Notes: generated by a model from the sequence alone, not told the origin. DNA of 49,937 nt from Lachnospiraceae bacterium UBA4380 (GCA_002390025.1 DGRU01000030.1:1-49937); one strand, 5' to 3'; shown: positions 33,076-40,686, numbered from the stretch's first letter. Numbers and translations are program-made.

Positions 33076-33945
33076 ATGACAGATATGATGAAGATGACAG
33101 TGACAACTCTTGACCTGCATGCGGGATACGAAATCGTAGGTCCTGTCTGCGGATCCTGCCGCGAGCAGTCTGATCCCGACCAGGGCTTTCTGCAGGCCCT
33201 TCGGGAGATCCGCAAGAGCGCGGCGCTCCTGCAGGCGGACGCCGTGATCGGTCTGAGACAGACAGCGGTCCCCATGTCCGACGGGACAGGCCGCTTTCAT
33301 GTGCAGCTCTATGGAACGGCAGTCCGTAAGACTGCGCAGGCACAGCCGGAGGGCGCGGCTGCTTCCGCGGCCATGGGCGGCATGATTCCCGGTCTGGTCC
33401 CGGGTGCGGCTGCTGCAATGGGCGCTGCCGGCAGGAAGGAAGGGGACTTCCTCATGGACGGCTCCACACTGGTCCGCTATATCGGCCAGAGTGAATACGT
33501 TCGTGTTCCCGACGGGGTCATCAATATCGGCGCCGAGGCCTTCCACAATGCGCGTGTGGTGAGCGTGGAGCTCCCCGACAGCGTGACCGAGATCCGCGAG
33601 GGCGCTTTCAGCGGCTGCGAGCATCTTGAGAGGGTCCGCCTCTCCACCAGACTTCTGGTCATCCGCAAAAACGCTTTCCAGAGCTGCATATCCCTCTCCG
33701 ACATCGCCCTTCCCGCAAGCCTGCAGGAGATTGACAAGGCGGCATTTTCCGCCTGCCCGGAACTCCCTGCTGTCACAGACTTTCTCCGCCGCAAGGAGGC
33801 GGAGGCCAAGGACGCTGAGTACCTGCGCAGCCGCAGGCCTGTCTGGAGAAGACAGGGACGCTGCCAGTATTGCGGCGGCTTCTTCAAAGGCGGCCTGAAA
33901 GGCGTGAAAGTCTGCAGTATGTGCGGCATGGAGAAAGATTACTGA
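33076..33945 (+). CDS. YbjQ-like / BspA-type LRR / zinc-ribbon fusion protein
   Basis: A 289-residue protein with three parts. Residues 1-90 resemble the YbjQ/DUF74 heavy-metal-binding-like domain (TTLDLHAGYEIVGPVCG, ALREIRKSAALLQADAVIGL, QLYGTAV). After a Gly/Ala/Met-rich linker, about 135-235 form BspA-type leucine-rich repeats (VRVPDGVINIGAEAFHNA, VELPDSVTEIREGAFSGCEH, IALPASLQEIDKAAFS). The C-terminus (about 265-289) is a zinc ribbon, CQYCGGFF then CSMCGMEKDY. No signal peptide is seen, so it may be cytosolic, unlike most BspA proteins. Function unknown. The ATG at 33076 after AAAGGAGC is preferred to an in-frame start at 32965. Confidence 0.75.
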   Translation: MTDMMKMTVTTLDLHAGYEIVGPVCGSCREQSDPDQGFLQALREIRKSAALLQADAVIGLRQTAVPMSDGTGRFHVQLYGTAVRKTAQAQPEGAAASAAMGGMIPGLVPGAAAAMGAAGRKEGDFLMDGSTLVRYIGQSEYVRVPDGVINIGAEAFHNARVVSVELPDSVTEIREGAFSGCEHLERVRLSTRLLVIRKNAFQSCISLSDIALPASLQEIDKAAFSACPELPAVTDFLRRKEAEAKDAEYLRSRRPVWRRQGRCQYCGGFFKGGLKGVKVCSMCGMEKDY

Positions 33946-34208
33946 TCAGATCACTGATCCTCAGAATCTCCGGAGCCAAAAAAACTATATAGACAGGTCG
34001 CTGAACCCTGGCCGCAGCCTGTTGCATTCAGATATGCCAAAGAGGCTCTTTTTACTGTATTAGTTATTAGAAAAAATAAAATTATTCGGAAATCCGATTA
34101 TATTATCAGACAATTTGTGGTATAATATTTGGTGCTGTAGGGTTTTTTAGAATAATTCCCATGTGGTCTGGAAGGCAGGAAAGCGTAAAAAATATCGATG
34201 ACAGGATA
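33946..34208. other. Spacer with promoter of the coiled-coil protein gene
   Basis: No gene is seen. A TATAAT box in TGGTATAATATTTGG near 34119 lies about 85 bases before the structured leader at 34209. The AT-rich stretch 34060-34130 resembles a promoter region. Confidence 0.45.
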
Positions 34209-34287
34209 TTTTTCATGCAGGATGTTTTGCCGCAAGGCGGCGCAGACATCCCGTGATTGCATTGCGGATGCCGCTCTGATGAGCGGC
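34209..34287 (+). ncRNA. Structured leader element, copy A
   Basis: TTTTTCATGCAG (34209-34220) runs into a hairpin GGATGT (34220-34225) / ACATCC (34246-34251) with an inner GCCGC / GCGGC stem, then a second hairpin GCCGCTC-TGAT-GAGCGGC (34270-34287). A homologous element with compensatory changes lies at 34940-35047. It ends 19 bases before the start of the coiled-coil protein. It may be a regulatory RNA or a mobile hairpin. Confidence 0.6.
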
Positions 34288-34306
34288 GGTCGGAAAGGGT
34301 GAGAGA

Positions 34307-34735
34307 ATGGCAGCTAAAGCAGGGACAGAGACCAGAAAGAAAACATCTTCTCAGCGTCAGAAGGAAGAGGAAAAGAGAGAACGATCCGAAAAACTGAATG
34401 CGCAGAAGGACTCTTTGCAGAGCAGGCTGGCGGCAGTGGAAGCTCTTCGCAGCGGATTTGAGATGCCCTTGCTCGAAGGCAGGGAGGTAGAGCATACCCA
34501 GTACGGTCCCGGGACCGTCATCAGTCAGCAGAGCGCAGTGATTACGGTGCGCTACGGGGAAACCGTGAAGAAACAGAAGCTTCCCTACGTTGTATCAGGA
34601 GGTTTTCTGCTGCTTCGGGATGACCAGCTTGAGACACAGATGGTGCATATGGAGGAACTCGACAGACAGAAGGATTCTCTGGAAAAGGAAATTCATTATA
34701 TAGAGAGTCTTCTGAGTGATTTGGAAAGAGCGTGA
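34307..34735 (+). CDS. Coiled-coil protein with Tudor-like beta domain
   Basis: A 142-residue protein of unknown function. A basic N-terminus (RKKTSSQRQKEEEKRERSEK) and a coiled coil (about 28-50) lead to a small beta-barrel-like region (about 60-105: VEHTQYGPGTVISQQSAVIT and VRYGETVKKQKLP). The latter resembles the Tudor-like C-terminal domain of PcrA/UvrD helicases and CarD-type domains, which bind RNA polymerase. A second coiled coil follows (about 110-140). An RNA-polymerase or nucleic-acid role is possible but unproven. ATG at 34307 follows GAAAGGGTGAGAGA. Confidence 0.65.
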   Translation: MAAKAGTETRKKTSSQRQKEEEKRERSEKLNAQKDSLQSRLAAVEALRSGFEMPLLEGREVEHTQYGPGTVISQQSAVITVRYGETVKKQKLPYVVSGGFLLLRDDQLETQMVHMEELDRQKDSLEKEIHYIESLLSDLERA

Positions 34736-34774
34736 TCGTCAGATTTATCCGATCTGGACGAAATTGCAGCTGCG

Positions 34775-34815
34775 GGCAGCTGCCGGACATACAATCCCGG
34801 CAGGCTGCCTTTTTT
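34775..34815 (+). terminator. Intrinsic terminator after the coiled-coil gene
   Basis: GGCAGC-TGCCGG (34775-34786) pairs with CCGGCA-GGCTGCC (34797-34809), followed by six T. Confidence 0.85.
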
Positions 34816-34939
34816 CTTTCTGTTTTTGTGTCCGGAATGTAACCGGGCGGGCAGGATGAACGACTTTTTAAGGTAGAAGGGATTCAAAAGCGCCCGCGGG
34901 TCCTGTGCCGCGCGCCTGTCCCCTGACGGAGATTACCTG

Positions 34940-35047
34940 TTTTTCATGCAGAATGTTTTAGCCGCGCGGCGGTGCGGACATCCTGTTACCGCATCGGAGA
35001 AAGCCCTTTGGGGATTTTCCCCCGCGGGTGCTGCTCTGACGGGCGGC
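34940..35047 (+). ncRNA. Structured leader element, copy B
   Basis: TTTTTCATGCAG (34940-34951), then AATGT / ACATC with an inner GCCGC / GGCGG stem (about 34952-34982), an extra GC-rich arm (about 34999-35029), and GCTGCTC-TGAC-GGGCGGC (35030-35047). The last hairpin differs from copy A by T for C and G for A in ways that keep pairing. It ends about 50 bases before the YARHG gene start. The rest of 34736-35095 shows no gene. Confidence 0.6.
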
Positions 35048-35095
35048 ATGTAATTGTAATAAAGAATGAACAGAACAATCTGTGCGGAGGTATAA

Positions 35096-36205
35096 ATGAT
35101 GAAAAAGATAAATGCACGATTTACTGCCGCGGCTGCGGCACTGATGATTACAGCCGGAACTCTGGCGGCTCCGGTGTCTGCGGCACAGAGCGCACGGTCG
35201 GGAGATGCTATGATGTCCGCGCGGTCCTCCCGCGAATTTGAGGCGCAGACCATGAACAGCAACTATCTGCTCCCCGACAGCGACACCTATTATATTACCG
35301 AGGCGGATATCAGCTGGATGGACGACAATGAACTGATGCTGGCGCGCAATGAATTTTATGCGAGGCGCGGTCGCAAATTCGCCACTAAGTCGATCCAGGA
35401 TTATTTCAACAGGCAGGGATGGTATACCGGCACCATCAATCCGGATGATTTCACTTCCGAGATGTTCAACCGCTATGAGCAGGCCAATGTGGACTTTATT
35501 GTTGCCTATGAAAAGAAGCGCAAAGAGTTCAGGGCGCAGAGGAAAAAAGAGCGGAAACCGAAAGTTGCACAGGAATATTCCAACCCCACAGCGGAAGAGT
35601 ATCCGCCCGAATACGGGGAGATCGTGGATCTTTACGGAGATGCACTCCTTGACGGATGGGTAGAGGACGATTTTGCCGTCAGCGGTCTGAATGAAATGGC
35701 CTCGGAGATTGAAAAACCGGGAGACCTGGGCTATATCTACATGGACCTCGATGACGACGGAAACGAAGAACTCCTGATCGGCCCCACAGATCCCCAGCTC
35801 TACGGTGAGGGTGCGGTCTTCGAGATCTATATGATGGAAGACGGTATTCCGGTTGAGATCGCCTCGAGCGATGAAGACTGCATCTACTACATCTGCGAGG
35901 ACAAAACGATCCGCAGAGAAGCGATCCAGGATGACGGCAACTGGGAGATCAGCTATTTTGACCTGAACGGCGGAGACCTTGTCTGCAAGAAAATGCTGGT
36001 CATGGATGAGAGCCTGAACCGGGAGGAACCCTGGTTTGTAGTCAATGATGCGGAAGACCTGGCTGTGATCGGCGGAGACGGCTTTGAAGGAGAGGATACT
36101 CTGAATGCCGCGGAAGACTACGAAGCGATTTCCTATGAAGATGCCTCGAACATCCGCGCGGGCTATGTCGGCATGTCCATTGACTTCATCCCTTACAGCG
36201 AGTGA
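35096..36205 (+). CDS. Secreted YARHG-domain protein
   Basis: A 369-residue exported protein. The signal peptide is clear (MMKKINARFTAAAAALMITA, then APVSAA-Q). A YARHG domain follows at about 55-135, with LMLARNEFYARRGRKFATKS, YFNRQGWYTG and FNRYEQANVDFI. After a Lys/Arg-rich linker, the C-terminal part (about 165-369) holds a calcium-site-like DLDDDGNEELLIGP and otherwise looks like the beta-rich partner often found with YARHG domains. Its target outside the cell is unknown. Two adjacent ATGs (35096 and 35099) both follow a GGAGG; the second has better spacing. Confidence 0.85.
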   Translation: MMKKINARFTAAAAALMITAGTLAAPVSAAQSARSGDAMMSARSSREFEAQTMNSNYLLPDSDTYYITEADISWMDDNELMLARNEFYARRGRKFATKSIQDYFNRQGWYTGTINPDDFTSEMFNRYEQANVDFIVAYEKKRKEFRAQRKKERKPKVAQEYSNPTAEEYPPEYGEIVDLYGDALLDGWVEDDFAVSGLNEMASEIEKPGDLGYIYMDLDDDGNEELLIGPTDPQLYGEGAVFEIYMMEDGIPVEIASSDEDCIYYICEDKTIRREAIQDDGNWEISYFDLNGGDLVCKKMLVMDESLNREEPWFVVNDAEDLAVIGGDGFEGEDTLNAAEDYEAISYEDASNIRAGYVGMSIDFIPYSE

Positions 36206-36319
36206 GAAAACATGAGAGTCTGAAACAGACTCCCTGTTAATGGCGGCGCTTACAGAGACTTTACGGATTTGCTCACATAGTATTACAGTGCTGCACACAG
36301 TATTTTACAGGATTAAAAA

Positions 36320-36377
36320 AACCGGAACAGCCGGACGGGCACATGAAAAATGACCTGTCTGACTGCTCCGGTTTTTT
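36320..36377. terminator. Intrinsic terminator between converging genes
   Basis: AACCGGAACAG (36320-36330) pairs with CTGCTCCGGTT (36363-36373), with further inner pairing; a T-run follows on the plus strand and an A-run precedes. Confidence 0.85.
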
Positions 36378-36380
36378 GTC

Positions 36381-36464
36381 TGTGTTTTTTATTCTTTATA
36401 GCGCAATATCCTTCATTTCATAACTATTTAGGATGTGTGCACAAAGAAGGAAGTCGCTTCATCA
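36381..36464. repeat. Dispersed 80-base element, copy D
   Basis: The segment aligns without gaps with 39395-39478 at roughly 70 percent identity by eye. The shared core is GCGCAATA, TTCATAAC, GGAT and AAGGAA. GCGCA and TGTGC, and ATCC and GGAT, can pair around the central TTCATAAC loop. It ends at the murT stop codon. Confidence 0.7.
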
Positions 36465-37847
36465 TTCCCAGAAGTCCCGGGCGCCGGTCTCGGGGCTGAG
36501 TGCGTCTCTAAGTTCCATCATTGCAGTGTAGTTGGGAAGCAGGAAGACCGGATTGGGCTCTTCCTTCAGCTTTTCGACGAGAGCGGAGTAGTCGGTGAAG
36601 AGCTCCAGGGCTTCATCCGCTGCGCCGGCCTTCTGCAGACGGGCGTAGAGATCCTGTGCCTTGTCCCCGCCCACATACAGTTTTTTCAGGTGAGGGCTGT
36701 TGACAAGTTTTTCGTAATCGGTGGACTCGATCCAGGAGATGTCGTGGCCGTCACCGGTGCGGTTGTTAAGGCAGAGGACAGCGCTGAAATCTTCCTCGAG
36801 TCCTGTGATATAGGAAAATGCCTGGTTGCATCCCGCGGGATTTTTGACCAGGATCATCTGCAGGCGGTTGCCGTTGAGGTCGAAGGTCTCGAGCCGTCCG
36901 AAAGAAGCACGTGCCGAGGAGAGAGCATCAACAGCTTCCTGTGCAGGGAGCTTCAGAGCCAGGATGGCCGCGACAGAGGCGGCGGCATTGTAAATATTGT
37001 AGACCGCCGGAAGGGCGATGCGGACGTCCTGCTCGGAGGCCTTTTTGCCGGGACGCATGCGGACGACAGAGCCCTCGGAGGATTTCTCTGTGATTGCAGA
37101 GACAGCCACATCGGGATCCTGACGTCTGTGACCGCACTGAGGGCAGCGGAAACCTCCCAGATGGGCATAAATATGGTAGTCATACTCATAGTCGTTTCCG
37201 CATTTGGGGCATTTGCCCGCGTCGGAGAGATCGACATTCCCCTGGGTGCCGACCGTGTCATTAAGACCGTACCAGACGACCTTGTTGGGCACATCGATTG
37301 CCAGAGAGGCCGACAGGGGATCCTCTGCATTGAGCACCAGAACGGATTTGGGACTGCGCTCGACACCGGTGCGGATCTCCTTGAGTGTGTTCTCTACGCC
37401 GCCGTATCTGTCGACCTGGTCGCTGAACAGGTTGGTCACGACAATAGCTCTGGGGCGGATATAGGGGACGATCTGCTTGAGCGCCGCCTCGTCGCACTCC
37501 AGGACCGCATAGTCATGCCTGGCCTTTCCCTTCCAGTCTGCACTGCAGATGAGATCGGAGGCGATCCCGTGCATGAGATTTGCACCGGATTTGTTCAGGA
37601 GGCAGTCATGACCGGCGGAAGTGAGCGCGTGCTCGATCATGTTGCAGGTTGTGGTCTTGCCGTTGGTGCCGGTGACTACGACGATCTTCATCCCCTGTGA
37701 AACGGCTGCCAGGATATTTTTCGACACTTTCAGACCGACAATACCGGGGATAGCGGTTCCTCCCCGTCCGGTCTTGCGAAGGATCAATCGTGTCATTTTG
37801 CATGCTGCGACAGAAGCTGCCGCATGGAGTTTATTGGGCTTTTTCAT
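36462..37847 (-). CDS. murT: Lipid II isoglutaminyl synthase subunit MurT
   Basis: A 461-residue Mur-ligase-type protein. The ATP site is VVTGTNGKTTTCNMIEHALT; the central domain has AVLECDEAALKQIVPYIRPR and VTNLFSDQVDRYGG. The two-Cys-pair zinc ribbon CPKCGNDY and CPQCGHRR is diagnostic of MurT, and the C-terminal domain starts near LETFDLNGNRLQMILVKNPAG (DUF1727). With GatD, MurT amidates the D-glutamate of lipid II to D-isoglutamine. In most Firmicutes gatD follows directly; here the gene downstream is convergent and unrelated, and nothing upstream for 1 kb is coding. ATG at 37847 follows GAGAGGAAAGAT. Confidence 0.92.
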   Translation of the reverse strand: MKKPNKLHAAASVAACKMTRLILRKTGRGGTAIPGIVGLKVSKNILAAVSQGMKIVVVTGTNGKTTTCNMIEHALTSAGHDCLLNKSGANLMHGIASDLICSADWKGKARHDYAVLECDEAALKQIVPYIRPRAIVVTNLFSDQVDRYGGVENTLKEIRTGVERSPKSVLVLNAEDPLSASLAIDVPNKVVWYGLNDTVGTQGNVDLSDAGKCPKCGNDYEYDYHIYAHLGGFRCPQCGHRRQDPDVAVSAITEKSSEGSVVRMRPGKKASEQDVRIALPAVYNIYNAAASVAAILALKLPAQEAVDALSSARASFGRLETFDLNGNRLQMILVKNPAGCNQAFSYITGLEEDFSAVLCLNNRTGDGHDISWIESTDYEKLVNSPHLKKLYVGGDKAQDLYARLQKAGAADEALELFTDYSALVEKLKEEPNPVFLLPNYTAMMELRDALSPETGARDFWE

Positions 37848-38060
37848 ATCTTTCCTCTCAAATGAATTGCAAATTGAGTTCCAGTCTGAATGATTTCAAT
37901 AGAAACGCGCAAAACCTGCCGCCGGATCCAGAAATGGCCAGCCCGTCCAGCGCGTTCAATATCTTGATATTGTATCACGTTGCGAAAAAAAGAGAATCTT
38001 TTTTTGCAAAACCATGTCTGCACCCCCAAATACGGATTTGTAGAGGAGGGACGGGTCTGC
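37848..38060. other. murT upstream region with palindrome
   Basis: No gene is seen. TTGCGAAAAAAAGA (37980-37993) and TCTTTTTTTGCAA (37997-38009) form a long AT-rich inverted repeat. On the minus strand TACAAT near 37972 could be the -10 box for murT. The region borders the structured RNA at 38061. Confidence 0.4.
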
Positions 38061-38294
38061 GGCTGCACCTCTCTGCTCGTTCAGGAGTTCGTCATCAAGA
38101 TGTACTAAGCCGGAAAAAGGGCATCGTGAGGGCCGCTTTAACTCGCATCCCGTCCTGAAAGCCCGGTCTGCTCAGACATGCGATGCGCTAAAACGCCCAG
38201 CCATGAGGGCCGGGCGTTTTACCCTCCCTCTGCCCTTTTTCCGGCAAGTACATCTATGACTCCGAACTATTCACTCGCCAGAGCGGTGCAGTCC
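38061..38294 (+). ncRNA. HEARO/omega-RNA-like structured RNA, plus-strand copy
   Basis: Nested pairing closes a 234-base unit: GGCTGCACC (38061) with GGTGCAGTCC (to 38294), GATGTACT (38099) with AGTACATC (to 38254), and GCCGGAAAAAGGGCA (38109) with TGCCCTTTTTCCGGC (to 38245). Inside are TCCCGTCCTGAAAGCCCGG and the hairpin AACGCCC-AGCCATGAGGGCC-GGGCGTT (38192-38220), then ACCCTCCC. The multi-branched form and sequence blocks resemble HEARO RNAs, the omega RNAs that guide IscB. No IscB gene follows. A homologous copy faces it at 38480-38724. Confidence 0.6.
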
Positions 38295-38479
38295 TCGACC
38301 CTGATTGTCGCTCCGTCAATCAATTTTAGAAAGGTTAGCTTAGATTTTCCAAACTTGCCTCTTTTGTTGGTGATACAAGATTCTCCGACAGTTTGGACTT
38401 TTTGTTCAACATTTAAACTGCTGCCTGTATGATGGCACCCGTGGAATATCTCCATCTCATAGCCCGGCAGGAAATTGGA
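38295..38479. other. Segment between the two convergent RNAs
   Basis: These 185 bases separate the 3' ends of the two RNAs. A 62-codon minus-strand frame (38267-38455) is open here but has no ribosome binding site and no recognised similarity. It may be remnant or filler sequence. Confidence 0.4.
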
Positions 38480-38724
38480 GCCTTCGAGTTATACCTCCTG
38501 GGGAGGGAATTATTTTGAGCAGTCAGTTGTACTTGGCGAAGCTTATAGAGAAGGGCAGGTAAAACGCACGGCCCTCACGGCTGGGCGTTTTAGGGCCACC
38601 TGTCTGAGTCTACCGTGTCTTCAACACGGGAGACGAGTTTGGCCCGGCCTGCCCTGAGCATAAGCAAGCCTTAGTACAACTCTGCGAAAAAAGCTGACCG
38701 ACACAGGAGGTATACCTCGAAGGC
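38480..38724 (-). ncRNA. HEARO/omega-RNA-like structured RNA, minus-strand copy
   Basis: On the minus strand, the outer stem is GCCTTCGAGGTATACCTCCT (38724-38705) with AGGAGGTATAACTCGAAGGC (38499-38480). Next come GTTGTACT with AGTACAAC (38680 and 38526 ends), AGGGCAGG with CCTGCCCT, and the hairpin with CTAAAACGCCCAGCCGTGAG. It shares TCCCGT-GTTGAAGACACGGT and CTCAGACA with the plus copy. Changed stem bases keep pairing in both copies. No IscB-type gene follows. Confidence 0.6.
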
Positions 38725-38874
38725 GACTCCTAAGGGCGCGACAAACCTGGTTTTGCCTGCTTGTATCTTCCCCTCACAAATGGTAGGATTGTTCTGAATT
38801 ATTTCTCTGTTGACGACAGACACGCTTTTGACCAACCTCGCCCGGACATTTTTGGGAGGAACCATACATAGAAT

Positions 38875-39375
38875 ATGAAAATACTGATCGTAAGTGACTC
38901 GCACGGAAACCACGACCTTGTGCGCAGGGCAATCGGGCAGGAGGCGCCCATTGACATGCTGATCCACGCGGGGGATGTGGAGGGTGACCTGGAACGGATC
39001 CTGGGAGACAAACGCGAATATGAGATCCGGGCAGTTGCCGGCAATATGGACTGGTCTGATTCTCTGGAGGACGAGCTGTGTTTTGAGGTCTGCGGCCACA
39101 CCATCTTTCTGGCCCACGGGCACCGGTTCGGTGTGCACGGCGGGACAAGACGGCTCGTGGAGCGGGCAAAGAAGCTCGGCGCCGATATTGCGATCTACGG
39201 CCACATCCATGTCCCGGATTACGGGAGAGAGGACGGTGTCCTGGTGATCAATCCGGGAAGCGTCGCCAAGCCCCGCCAGGAGGGCTGGCGCAAGAGCTAC
39301 GCTGTCATGACCATCGATGACGAAGGTGAAGTCAACGTCAAATTCAAATATCTGCCGAGGCGGCCTTTTTTCTGA
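38875..39375 (+). CDS. YfcE/MJ0936-family metallophosphodiesterase
   Basis: A 166-residue dimetal phosphodiesterase. Motifs: ILIVSDSHGNHD, IHAGDVEG, VAGNMDW, FLAHGHRFG and YGHIHVPDY, followed by INPGSVAKPRQE. All expected metal ligands (Asp, His, Asp, Asn, His, His) are present. Family members cleave phosphodiester bonds, often 2',3'-cyclic nucleotides or artificial diesters; the natural substrate is unknown. ATG at 38875 has a GGGAGGA site about 14 bases upstream, a rather wide gap. The gene follows the RNA-rich region. Confidence 0.88.
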   Translation: MKILIVSDSHGNHDLVRRAIGQEAPIDMLIHAGDVEGDLERILGDKREYEIRAVAGNMDWSDSLEDELCFEVCGHTIFLAHGHRFGVHGGTRRLVERAKKLGADIAIYGHIHVPDYGREDGVLVINPGSVAKPRQEGWRKSYAVMTIDDEGEVNVKFKYLPRRPFF

Positions 39376-39394
39376 CGGCGTCTCATGAGAACAA

Positions 39395-39478
39395 TTTTAT
39401 TTTTTATCGCGCAATACCCGTGACTTCATAACAGTCGTGGGATACGCGAGCAAAAAAAGGAACTCTTTTCATCGTGGA
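39395..39478. repeat. Dispersed 80-base element, copy E
   Basis: Aligns without gaps with 36381-36464. CCCGTGAC (about 39417) pairs through G-U pairs with GTCGTGGG around TTCATAACA, and CGCG pairs with CGCG outside. Stem bases differ from copy D but remain paired. It lies 60 bases before the PrsW start. Confidence 0.7.
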
Positions 39479-39537
39479 GACAGTCCTGCGATGATGAGAA
39501 CAGGAATAAACAATCTTGATTCCGGAAAGGATTTACT

Positions 39538-40314
39538 ATGACTATTTTACTTGCAGCCAGTCTGATCCCCCCTTTATTTCTGCTATGGAAAGTGTATCAG
39601 AGCGACAAAATTGAAAAAGAGCCCCCCAAGCTTCTGCTGATCATCTTTGTGCTCGGAATGATCTCCGCCATTCCCGCCGGTATACTTGAGGTGATCGGAG
39701 GAACTGTTCTGACCATGCTCTTCCCTGCGGGATTTGCCGAGACCGCGGCCGGCAGCATGCTTTTCAATTTCATCTATTTCCTCATTGTTGTGGGCGGCTC
39801 GGAAGAACTGGTCAAATTTCTTGCCATGAGGATTCCCACCTGGAGGAACAGGAATTTCAACTATGTCTTTGACGGTGTTGTCTACGGTGTTACATCGGCG
39901 CTGGGATTTGCCGCACTGGAAAATGTCATGTACGTTCTTGACACGGGTCTGACAACGGCGGGAATCCGTGCATGGACCGCGATCCCGCTGCACTGCATCG
40001 CGGGTATTTTCATGGGTCACTACTACGGCATTGCCAAGGCGGCTGAGCGCTGGAGCGACAGCAGGGACAGAAATCCCTCCCTTCGCGGCAAGGCAAAGAA
40101 CAAATTTCTGCGCCGCAGTATTCTGGTACCCATGGTGATCCACGGTCTCTATGATTTTATCGCGACAGGTCAGAACATGCTCTTCCTGGCTCTGTTTTTC
40201 GTCTATATCATCATTGTGGATATTTTTGCCTATAATTCACTCAAGCAGTATTCGAGGAATGATATCAGCCTGGAAACGGGAACACCGGGTCCGCAGAACT
40301 GGGAGGAATCCTGA
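39538..40314 (+). CDS. PrsW-family intramembrane metalloprotease
   Basis: A 258-residue membrane protein with about eight hydrophobic segments. The PrsW signature motifs are present: GGSEELVKFLAMR with the Glu-Glu pair, FDGVVYGVTSALGFAALENV with Asp, Glu and Asn, IPLHCIAGIFMGHYYG with His residues, and MVIHGLYDF with His and Asp. In Bacillus PrsW cleaves the anti-sigma factor RsiW; the substrate here is unknown and no sigma/anti-sigma pair is close. ATG at 39538 follows GGAAAGGA. Confidence 0.9.
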   Translation: MTILLAASLIPPLFLLWKVYQSDKIEKEPPKLLLIIFVLGMISAIPAGILEVIGGTVLTMLFPAGFAETAAGSMLFNFIYFLIVVGGSEELVKFLAMRIPTWRNRNFNYVFDGVVYGVTSALGFAALENVMYVLDTGLTTAGIRAWTAIPLHCIAGIFMGHYYGIAKAAERWSDSRDRNPSLRGKAKNKFLRRSILVPMVIHGLYDFIATGQNMLFLALFFVYIIIVDIFAYNSLKQYSRNDISLETGTPGPQNWEES

Positions 40315-40427
40315 GTTTTGTGCCGGATCTTTGCAGAGGATCAGCTGCCGCAGGGCGGCTCTGATCCCATGCGGGGGCAGGGGAGCAGCCTTTAAAAAAT
40401 TCAAACTATTTTTGATGAAAAATCCTG

Positions 40428-40456
40428 TTGACATCCTGCCTTCGATGCGGTATATT
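40428..40456 (+). promoter_or_regulatory. Promoter of the tRNA-Gly genes
   Basis: TTGACA (40428-40433), 17 bases, TATATT (40451-40456), about 40 bases upstream of the first tRNA. Upstream, 40338-40367 forms a hairpin (GGATCAG / CTGATCC with inner GCCGC / GGCGGC) of unclear role after prsW. Confidence 0.85.
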
Positions 40457-40496
40457 ATCTATTGTCCGTTGCGACAGGAACGGTCAACAGATAAAT

Positions 40497-40569
40497 GCGA
40501 TAGTAGTACAGTTGGTAGTACGCCACCTTGCCAAGGTGGAGGTCGCGAGTTCGAGCCTCGTCTATCGCT
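40497..40569 (+). tRNA. tRNA-Gly (GCC), copy 1
   Basis: A 73-base cloverleaf. Acceptor GCGATAG pairs with CTATCGC; anticodon stem CCACC / GGTGG with anticodon GCC at 40530-40532; T arm GCGAG-TTCGAGC-CTCGT; discriminator base T (U73), as usual for tRNA-Gly. CCA is not encoded. Confidence 0.97.
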
Positions 40570-40608
40570 CTGATGAGATCTTCAGGATTCCCATCACAAA
40601 TTATATAT

Positions 40609-40681
40609 GCGATAGTAGTACAGTTGGTAGTACGCCACCTTGCCAAGGTGGAGGTCGCGAGTTCGAGCCTCGTCTATCGCT
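40609..40681 (+). tRNA. tRNA-Gly (GCC), copy 2
   Basis: Identical in sequence to copy 1, 39 bases downstream. Anticodon GCC is at 40642-40644. Both are transcribed from the promoter at 40428 and end at the terminator at 40687. Confidence 0.97.
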
Positions 40682-40686
40682 CTTCG

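Noticed and set aside
38267..38455. 62-codon minus-strand frame between the two structured RNAs, as an IscB or TnpB remnant
   Set aside because: It lacks a ribosome binding site and shows none of the PLMP, RuvC or HNH motifs of IscB. Not enough to call a gene.
38061..38724. CRISPR array
   Set aside because: Only two inverted copies exist, with long covarying stems; there are no regularly spaced direct repeats with spacers, and no cas genes.
40338..40395. Third copy of the structured leader element after prsW
   Set aside because: It shares only the GGAT...TGCCGC...GGCGGC...ATCC hairpin shape. The TTTTTCATGCAG block and second hairpin are absent, so homology is not supported.
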